Under the pieces are notes generated by a model. That model made no database searches. It saw only the letters and a program-made list of their open reading frames with translations, and was not told the origin of the DNA. The translations under genes and the position numbers were made by a program. From Anisodus tanguticus (lineage: Eukaryota; Streptophyta; Magnoliopsida; Solanales; Solanaceae), in assembly GCA_034509755.1 (NCBI GenBank), contig CM067544.1, forward strand, positions 19,277,001 through 19,341,000: a DNA stretch of 64,000 bases, in the 5' to 3' direction. Shown here one piece after another: positions 56,038-64,000 of the stretch; positions within the stretch are counted from its first letter, which is position 1, and each line of letters opens with the position of its first letter.

Positions 56038-56399
56038 GTAGTTTTTCTTACTTGTCAAGAATAAAGATTAAATGATGTCTGATTAAAAATTGATTAAAGT
56101 AGGAGGAATATGAAAATAATTTATATTCCTTACGCTTTAAAGAAAAAAAAATCAGAAGTTTAATCTCATCTTCTTTCCCGTTTAAAGATTGGATTTTGTA
56201 AACGACTTAAAAAGATCCGTTCTTTTAAGTGTAATGATTAAAAGTGTGTAAAGTATGTTCGCACATACGATGGAGAGAGATCCACTAATCGTGCGAAAAC
56301 CGTTACCACTCTTAAGTAAGCGCCAAGAATTATCTGGGCACCAATCATAACGGAAGAAGTCTAAAAGTTAAAGACGTTGAGCATGTCACACTATTTGGC

Positions 56400-56720
56400 G
56401 TAAGATCCTTCATAGGATGATATTGGACACTCGGTCATACAAAGCCTCCGGTGACCGGAGTGGGCCAAAATTCCTTTGATATAATGATATTGGACACTCG
56501 GTCATATAAAGCGTCCGGCGACCGGAGTGGGGCCGAATTCGTTTCACGAGAAAAGTAATGGACACCTAGTAAGGTGGGCCGAGTTTCCGTGTCTTAAATG
56601 ATCCGAAGGCCTAAAGAAAGGCGGTGAAGAAATTGGACACTCGGTCCCGCAAAAGCAACTGCAGGTGGGCCGAGTATCGCGATCACATATGATCCGGTTA
56701 CATCCTAACCACGGGCAAGA
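56400..56720. repeat. Four-unit repeat with palindromic cores
   Basis: ATTGGACACTCGGTC occurs at 56422, 56489 and 56632, with a variant (aatggacacctagta) near 56557. The first two units are followed by CTCCGGTGACCGGAG or a variant, a 6 bp inverted repeat, and then gtgggcc. The period is about 67-76 bp. Confidence 0.75.
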
Positions 56721-57179
56721 GGTTGTTCATGTGAAGCAACGCCACCTCTAAAGTAGAAGGGGTTGGAGAGGTTGTCCTCAATAGGACTTCGTGGAATGAG
56801 ATCACTCTAAAATGAGGTGATACATGTCCCTAACTTGGTTTAAGGGACGCCGTTGGTCAAGCTAGTTTGAGACTAGTCCAATAGGTCTATAATAACTAAG
56901 AATGGTACAAGACGTCCGTAGCCAAATGAATGATATATTTGTAATCCGTGCATCTATGCCATCATAGATTAAGACACGTTAAATAGCAAGTCATTCAAAA
57001 GCTAACGATGTTGAGATTGTTGCCTTCGTCGACATAAACCCTCAAAATAAATGTGAGGTAGATGAAGAGGCAAAATCACCTTTCCAAATTCCGTCAAGGG
57101 AATAGCGAAAGAAGCACCGCTCCTCTAGAACTTAGTCACACCTAATTGGGTGATTTGAAGTTTATACAAAATAGGGGGG

Positions 57180-59220
57180 AGACAAGTACGTTGTGATCTT
57201 CATTGATGATGGTAAAACGTATGGAATCCTTTGTTTGTTGAAAAGCAAAGATGAAGTTGTTGAAGCGGATAAGCGCTACAAAGCGAGAAGTTGAAAATCA
57301 ACTAAGCCTACGGATTGAGAAATTCGTAGTGATAGAGGGGGAGAATGTGAAGCATCGTTCATTAAACGAATGTTCATTTCTCACCTCAGTCCAACGGTGT
57401 TAGCCAAAGTCGTACGCCCAATTTATGTGGGGTTGCTTGGTAAAAGTTGGAATAATGAAATAGATCAAGTTGTACCTAAGATCGTAGATTGCATATCCAC
57501 CGGATCTGCAATATAACGATAGTGATGATCGCCTCTTGGCGTCAAAGAATACTGAATTCTTTGAAGATCGCTTTCCTTGAAAAAGGAAAAAGGGAGTAAT
57601 TGCTCAAGGTTAACAAGAACCCGCGAGGGCCTGACTGTCCGGAACTGGACGTTCCGTATCTACAGGACTCGAAAGTTGCTGGCTATCCGGAACTTAATAT
57701 TCCAGATCTGCAGAACTCAGGGATTCTAGATGTTGAACCGAGAAGGAGCAAAGAGGGGACAAAGACTTGTTCCATACCTTCTAGCTTGTATGGTTGAGAA
57801 CGAACCATGGACAATTAATAAATAATTGTCATCTCCAAAAGCGCTGCTTTGGAAAGAAGCTACAAAGAGAGAAATAGACTCTATCATATAGAACCATACT
57901 TGCGTAATGGTTGATCTTCCTCCGGAAAAGAACCTTTGGGTTGTAAGATGTGCTCCCCTCGTGAGTAGCTTCACATCCGGGCCATTGCGTCTTGCGTGGC
58001 ATGAATGTTGAATTAGCCTTCCAAACCGTAGAGTTGGAAGAAGAGAATCGACTTGGTTTGCTTGGATTTGTTGGGCTTCTTCCCCGAACTTTCATTTTGG
58101 TCCCCGAAATGTTTACATTTTGGTCCCGAAAGTTTCGTATAAAACAGAACAATGAATCGACCACGAAACATTGACTCTGAAGTTAGAATGCCAACAGTTG
58201 GAGAATCAACAGTCTAAAAGTAAAAGTCATATTGAAACAAAGTCTCGATATGAAAGATATGGGTATCACAGATGACATCTTTGGAATTGGATTTCTAAGA
58301 CATCTAACGGACTGGTCGATAGTTGACAGTCTCGTTGAAGCCACCAATGGATATGAATCATAGAACTGATTGGAATCATGGTGCACCCATAGACAAGGAG
58401 CGATATGCTCGGTCACGTGTAGTTCAATGTATTGTACACACTACAACCGACCCGGTATCGTCTTCCAAAGCGCATCGATTGAACTAAGGTTCACCGATGA
58501 TTTCAATACATGATCAATAGAAAGGCGTTAAGTCGGATATGACGATATCCGAATTATTCACTTATCTACGGATTATAGTATTCTGGATGTCCAAATGTTC
58601 GAGAGAACACTTTGTGATGCAACCGGACATCGTATATGAAGAACACCAAAGCCACAAGTAAATGTGTATGGTGGTTCTTGGAAAATCCTCTAAGCAAACT
58701 TGCATCGGCCGATTCATGATGGAATCGGGGTTTATCGCTTTATACAAAGCATGAAAGAAGTTGAGTAACTTCACGACTCTTTAGAGGACGTCCCTTATTG
58801 GGAGAAACCCGTGCCTTCAGCAGCTTATACATCGTGGCTAGCCGGTCGGCTTCGGGAAGGACACGGATGACGGCGTCCGGACATATCTTTTAGGATCCGT
58901 CGGAGACATAAGACCGTATGGCGGTTGATCATCACGGGTGTCACATCCTTGTTTACTAACTAAGGGACTACCCGAGATCAAGTGTTCTCGCTCGTCTAGG
59001 GGAATTGGCTTAAAACCCAAACAATACGAACCTTTGCGGTGGAAACCCAACCATACCGATTGGAGATCCCAAGAATGTGGTTCAATGGGAAAACTAAGCG
59101 GCAAAAGGTTCGGTTGAGCGCTTCGGTGGAAGCAAGAAGCACTTCGGATGATGATTTCGTACGGAAACATGAATCCAAAGTCGTTCCCGCGATAGACATT
59201 AAAGTGCTGCCCGTGGTGGG
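57180..59220 (+). pseudogene. Scrambled copia pol (54.3-61.1 kb element)
   Basis: Fragments appear in the normal order: integrase (FIDDGKTYGI, LLKSKDEVVEA) near 57200-57340, the Arg/Ser pre-RT motif near 57735, RT entry (LWKEATKREIDSI, VDLPPEKNLWV) near 57845-57945, RT end (MKDMGITDDIFGI) near 58250, and RNase H words (SWKSSKQTCI-like and ESGFIALYKA-like) near 58670-58750. Many small deletions break every frame. The relative at 29.2-35.2 kb shows what the domains should be. Confidence 0.82.
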
Positions 59221-59659
59221 TAAAGGTTAAGCTTCCAAACCTTTAAAAGATCCTCAAACGGTTGAGGTTAAGGTTGGGGGAACTTTTAATGATTCCTAAC
59301 ACTTGTGAAGTGGGGTATAGCAGGATACCTTGTAGGAGATCACCTATTTAAGTGCGAGGATGGCCGACTCAAATGAACGCACTTAAGAATCCAAGTGTGT
59401 CCATGGCCACAACGGACAGAAACGTAAGAAGGAAAATGAATAAGAAGAGTTATTGTGTTGATATCGTTGTCTTGGCTTACACTAAACACTGACGGTTCAA
59501 GACATCACGTTCACCGCGCAGTAAGTAAGTCCGATGGTTTCAACTAGGGAAGGTTCAAAGCGAAAGCTACCTCTCCTGATGCAATATCGTTTCGCTGAAA
59601 GATTGCTGAAATGTAGGCATCTTGTGCGTGCGCCACAATCTCTCTTTCATAGAGGGGAT
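59221..59659 (+). other. 3' untranslated region and polypurine tract
   Basis: Homologous to 30244-30680 of the related element (minus strand). It ends TTCATAGAGGGGAT before the 3' LTR. Confidence 0.82.
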
Positions 59660-61061
59660 TGTTGGAAATTAGCCTTTGGCGGGGAGATGCGTCCACCCAT
59701 CTTTGATGAATTAAACACTAGTGTTTCGCATGTTGGAGACCTTGTCTCTTCGCACATGCATGATCTACGAAGTGAGTAGATGACCGTAGGGCCAAGAATC
59801 GTCTAATTTCGTTGAGAAATGAAAGAGATATTGGTCCACGAAGTAAGGTGTTTGAGACATGGAAATGTGGTGTGGGACAAATCTACCACATCGGTGGGAA
59901 TAGGAAGAATTGCTCTCTATATAAGTCTCTAATGTGGTAAAGGGTTTGGATCCCCGGGGGTATCCCATGTGTTTAAAGGAGGGAAGACCTAGATGTGCTT
60001 GGGTTCAAGGCTAAGCCCACACGCGCGCCGCCGCCGCCGCCCGCCCGTCCCGTCCGGTCCGGTCTCGGGCTCGGGTCACGGGTCGTGGGTCGTGGGTCGT
60101 GGGTCGTGGGCCTTTCTGATATTATCTTTTTGGACCAGAGAACTCTGCCAGATGTACAGTTTGATCCCTGAAGTTTCATATGTACGAGCTTGGACCGAAA
60201 TTCTTTTATATGTACGAGTTTGGTCCCCGAAGTTTCAATATTTACGCTTGGTCCCCGAATTTCGGAGACTTTTTCTCGCCTACCGTTGGGACTATTTTTT
60301 GAGGAATTAATCAGCCATTACTTGGGCGATTAACTCCTCCATTAACAACCCATTACTTGGGCGGTTGGGCAACCTTTTCTCTATGCTATATATTGAGCTT
60401 CATTTGGCTCAATTCGGTGGCGAATATAGACGAAAAACAGGCCACAAAACAGACGAAAAAGACACTCGAAAAATCAGCAAACCAAAGGCTAAAAAATCAG
60501 CAAACCAGTGGCTGAAAAATCAGCAAAACAAAGGCTGAAAATCAGTCCAAAAACAAAGTGACCAAACCCTCACGTATACACAAGATATACACTACGAGAC
60601 ACACTATATACACAGACAAAAGAGAAGAGTAAAGAGAAACTCTTCCTTCCTATTCCATATATTCAAAGCAAGTCGAGTCATATTTGTTTTCTTCGACAGC
60701 TCAACCTATTGGCTTTGTAGTGTTGAGATTAAAGTGTTGTTTTATCTTGGGAGACTATTGCCCGCTAACGTAAAAGCATATATACGGGGCAATCTTGTCT
60801 TAAGGATAGAGGGCTATCCTCGACTCAACACACAACGTTGTAACCTTCCGTATTTAGTTGTTTCTTGATTTCGGGATATCAAGATTCAAGACACAACATA
60901 CTTGCGGCGCTTCTCAAAGTTGGCTTTGCAAGGTGATCAAGATTCAAGACACAACACACTTGCGGCAGTTTTGAAGTTTGACCATTTATTTATCCTTTCG
61001 AACATTTGTAATAGTTATTTACATCCCGTACTGCTTTATAAAGTACGATAGAGTACCAACA
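59660..61061 (+). repeat. 3' LTR of the 54.3-61.1 kb element
   Basis: It is 1402 bp. It matches the 5' LTR with few substitutions. Most differences are length changes in simple repeats, such as four rather than one or two gtcgtgg units near 60080-60110. Confidence 0.93.
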
Positions 61062-61219
61062 ATACAGTCTCAACAAGATTGGAGTCTAAAGTCAAATTTT
61101 AGAGAGACCTTAAATAAGAATATCAACATTGATAAATTTTCAATGAAAAATTATAAAATAAAGGTAGAATAATAAATTCGGCTTAAGAATTTGATAAGTT
61201 GATAAACGATAAGAACATA

Positions 61220-61420
61220 CCTAGTGAAAACTCACAAAGTGGGATCTGGGGAGGGTACAATGTACGCAGACCTAACCTCTACCTTGAGCGTTAGAGAGGT
61301 TGTTTCCGAAAGACACTCGGCTCAAGAGAAAGCATGACAAAAAAGGTCAGGTAAGGACAATCAAAGCAGTATGAAAAAATGAAAGTAACAAAAGCGAATA
61401 AGGAATAATAAAGCAATCTA
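61220..61420 (+). mobile_element. SINE-like remnant (TS/SolS type)
   Basis: The text 'gggatctggggagggtacaa', 'tgtacgcagacctaacctct' and 'gagaggttgtttccgaaaga', then 'cactcggctcaagagaaagc', resembles the body of the tRNA-derived SINEs common in Solanaceae. The family is recalled, not searched. The 5' promoter boxes are not clear. Confidence 0.6.
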
Positions 61421-64000
61421 AAAAAAGGAGCAGTAGTTATTACAGTTAAATAAAATAATCAAAGTACAAGAAACAATAGATAGTAGTAGAAATCAAAGGG
61501 TAAGAAACTATAGAGCAAGATAAGTTAATATAATGATATCGAAATAATGTTGCACTGCTTCAATATAATGATTGTTTGTTGTAATGCTTGATATTTTGAA
61601 GAAGACACCAGAAAGCAATTTTTTTATCTTTTGTAACTTGTAAGCCACATTAAGTTGCCTATTGAGAGACTTTTCAGTATTCATAACAAGAATAGTAAAA
61701 GAGAGAATGAAAAAGGTAAATATATAGTAAATAATAATGTGAGCCCGTATCAGTTGTTAGGATATAAATGAGGCAAAAAAATAGCTACCCTACCATGTAA
61801 GGAAGCAATTCATTAAAAAATATTTCATTATCTAGTTATCACAATGATCGTCACATTAAAGTTATTGTACTTTTGCTCCAAAAAAAAAATCAAATTTAAT
61901 TGTACACACATTTCTAATAATACATTTACAATACATCTTTAAAAAAATGGGGCCCAAAAAAATTGAAGCCCGAAGCGATTGATTTATTGAACTTATAGTC
62001 GAGCCACCCATGTTTATAATTTGCAAGTTTCTCAAACCAAAGTACTCCATTACATATTCGCTGCTGGTTCGTCTCTTCGTAAAAGTCTAATACCAAAAGA
62101 CTTAGATGATTAAGAGTTCTGCCGTTTTGGGATAAATATATTATAGAACTGTATAATAGATACATACATAGCATTGATTTATGTTGCTAAAGTAAAATTT
62201 CAGTAAGTTTTCGGCTTAGGAGATTAAAATAGGTCGGACCTATTTTTACCAATTCATAATTTACTCAACTCGTTTTATGGGTTACAACCCAACCATTTTT
62301 ATTTAATTTGTTCAAATTTAACCAAACTCGTTCATTTATCACCACTAAATCGAGACCTTACAGTTGACTAAAAAGGTAAAAATACACATTATATCAAGAT
62401 CAAACTTATGTCGATTTCTACGTTGTATTATTATTTTGTTTAAGTAATAATCATACGAGTTGTAGTTAGCAAGATGCACTTAGCCATAGTTGATAGTTCG
62501 TCCCTCCCACAAGAGGAAGGTGTGGATTTTAACCAGCTTGCATATTCAATTAGGAAGAAAAATTGTAGAACGGGAAAATAAAGGAGTTTGAAAATTATTT
62601 TTAATAGGTAAAATTAGAAGAAATAAAATTGACTACATCCAATGTTTACCCCAAACCGCACTAACTTATCATGATTAGTGATAAAAATGAAGTGAAAATA
62701 TATATTAATTAATTATTGGTTAACTTATCAAAGTTTATATATATTAACAAATTTTAATTTAGTTATTATGTAACATCGAGTGTAGTAAATTTTCTCCATA
62801 AGATTTTACTACTTCAAACATTGTGTGTCTATATTACCTATATCCTCCCCCATTGTATGTGATGCCGTTTGATTGAGCATGGAATATAAAAAGAGAGAAA
62901 GATTTTTTAAATATGTGGTGATCTAAAATAAGGCATAGATATTTGTTTGACTATAAATCATCTCATTAAGGTTAAAATAAAAGATTTAATTTAAATTATT
63001 TTTAAATGTAGAAGAATATTATTTTCTTGGAACAAACCGATCTAAAACAAGTCATAAATATTTGTGTGACTATAAATCATCTTATTAAGAGTAAAATGAC
63101 ATGTTTAATTTATTTATTTTTAAAAATGTAGAAGGATATTATTAATTTTTTAAAAGTGATATCACATAAACTGAAAATAAGAAGTATTTTAGTTTTACAG
63201 GACAATAACACTAAATTACAATTACACCTAAATAAGCAAATTTTACTACTTTGCAGAAACACTTATTTTCTCTTAAAATTTGATCAAATACCTAATTTCT
63301 TTTTAAATAAACACTTTTAGCTTTCCAAAATCTTAACCAAACAGGTTACAAGAAAGAAAGCTCCAAATGTAGTTTCACAGACAAGGGTTAGTGCTATAGT
63401 ATATTGTGACATGCTATAGTAAATATAATGTCATGAATGAGTACATTTTAGCAGTAACCAATGTACGTTGATTTTATAATTATAAATCTCATAATAATAA
63501 AAGGGACTGAATTTGGCCTATCCATTTAATAATCAGTGTACATAAAATCATATCACAATATAAAATGGGATAATGAAATCAATCTTTTTTTCTTAAGAAT
63601 CTTTGGATGATTCGTTTTTTAATTAATCCTAGATGCAGAGAAGCTAATTAAAGAGACCCTCAACCCATTATGGGAGGATTTGGTACAAGTCCCTGTGTAC
63701 TATAACAAAATAATTTATTAGAGAATCTCATTTTTATAGGATTGTAGTTGATTTGGTGTCTAGTTGGATTGATATGGAAGTGTAGGGTGGTTTTGTTTTA
63801 TTTTATTTTATTTTTTTCTTAATGACAGCAAAACACAAAATAAAGAGAAAATAGAGAAAAGAAGAGTTAGACAAATCGTGTGGAGGAATGCATGCTGTAG
63901 TTTTGCATGTGCCCACAATCTATAGTAGATATGCTCTACCATCTCTCCCCACTTATTTTGTCCTTGTATAAGTATTTACTCCCTCAGTCTAATTTATTTA
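61421..64000. other. Intergenic to window end
   Basis: AT-rich DNA with short meaningless frames only. A two-copy repeat is listed separately. No gene was seen. Confidence 0.5.
62921..63145. repeat. Two-copy tandem repeat, about 115 bp
   Basis: 'gatctaaaat' starts the first unit and 'gatctaaaac' the second. Both contain 'tgactataaatcatct' and 'aaaatgtagaa' or close variants. The units are diverged. Confidence 0.75.

Larger units (their letters stand above)
54348..61061 (+). mobile_element. Non-autonomous copia with near-identical LTRs and scrambled interior
   Basis: The LTRs are 54348-55697 and 59660-61061, both TGTTGGAAATTAGCC to GAGTACCAACA. A perfect 5 bp duplication, ataca, lies at 54343-54347 and 61062-61066, and AGAGGGGAT precedes the 3' LTR. 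The interior is only 3.96 kb. Recognisable integrase, RT and RNase H words are present but riddled with deletions, and gag cannot be found. The LTRs are about 99% alike over the first 300 bp, so this copy moved recently and must have used enzymes supplied in trans. Confidence 0.93.

Noticed and set aside
61862..62174. Two overlapping minus-strand frames of 62 and 82 codons
   Set aside because: No family signature, AT-rich composition, and no supporting context.

Overview
This window is nuclear DNA of a flowering plant. It has AT-rich spacers, GT-AG introns, and nested Ty1/copia, Ty3/gypsy, LINE and DNA transposons. A SINE-like tail near 61.2 kb resembles the TS/SolS families, so a Solanaceae-type genome is my best guess (inference, no search run). 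No rRNA, tRNA, operon or CRISPR was seen.

Only one gene looks intact. It is a DOG1-like (DOGL) gene on the + strand, with three exons at 4480-4863, 5519-5696 and 12479-12693. The exons join in phase to about 258 codons and no stops. Its second intron carries a complete 5.9 kb copia element (5787-11656, TSD acatt) and a MITE-like sequence. Its upstream region ends in a Mutator-like element (2775-4139, 9 bp TSD) that itself contains an intact 345 bp TRIM (3216-3560, TSD cacct). A second host locus at 13.9-15.8 kb is a dead CIPK kinase. It has lost the Lys/Asn of the catalytic loop and the activation segment, has a stop, and carries a roughly 0.5 kb insertion.

The remainder is mobile DNA. At 16.1-22.5 kb lies a decayed minus-strand gypsy element whose protease is split by an 893 bp hAT-type element with an 8 bp TSD. 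At 22.5-28.7 kb is a minus-strand L1-type LINE whose ORF1 region contains a GC-rich, probably organellar insert of about 1 kb. At 29210-35153 is a minus-strand copia (TSD caact) whose 5' LTR is reduced to 84 bp. At 37489-53478 is an Ale/Retrofit-like copia flanked by a 145 bp direct repeat. Inside it sit gypsy-LTR-like DNA and another minus-strand copia (41874-50624). At 54348-61061 is a copia with nearly identical long LTRs (TSD ataca) around a scrambled interior. A partial LTR of the same family occupies 1-806.

The most interesting signals are these. (1) In two copia families the primer-binding position just after the 5' LTR is complementary to a segment inside the same LTR (15/15, 14/14 and 15/16 nt) and does not match initiator tRNA-Met, which suggests self-priming or a conserved RNA stem. 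(2) The 145 bp repeat around the copia at 37.5-53.5 kb has the geometry of a target-site duplication and has diverged about as much as the LTRs. (3) GC-rich dyad units recur in the leader and LTRs of the 41.9-50.6 kb copia.
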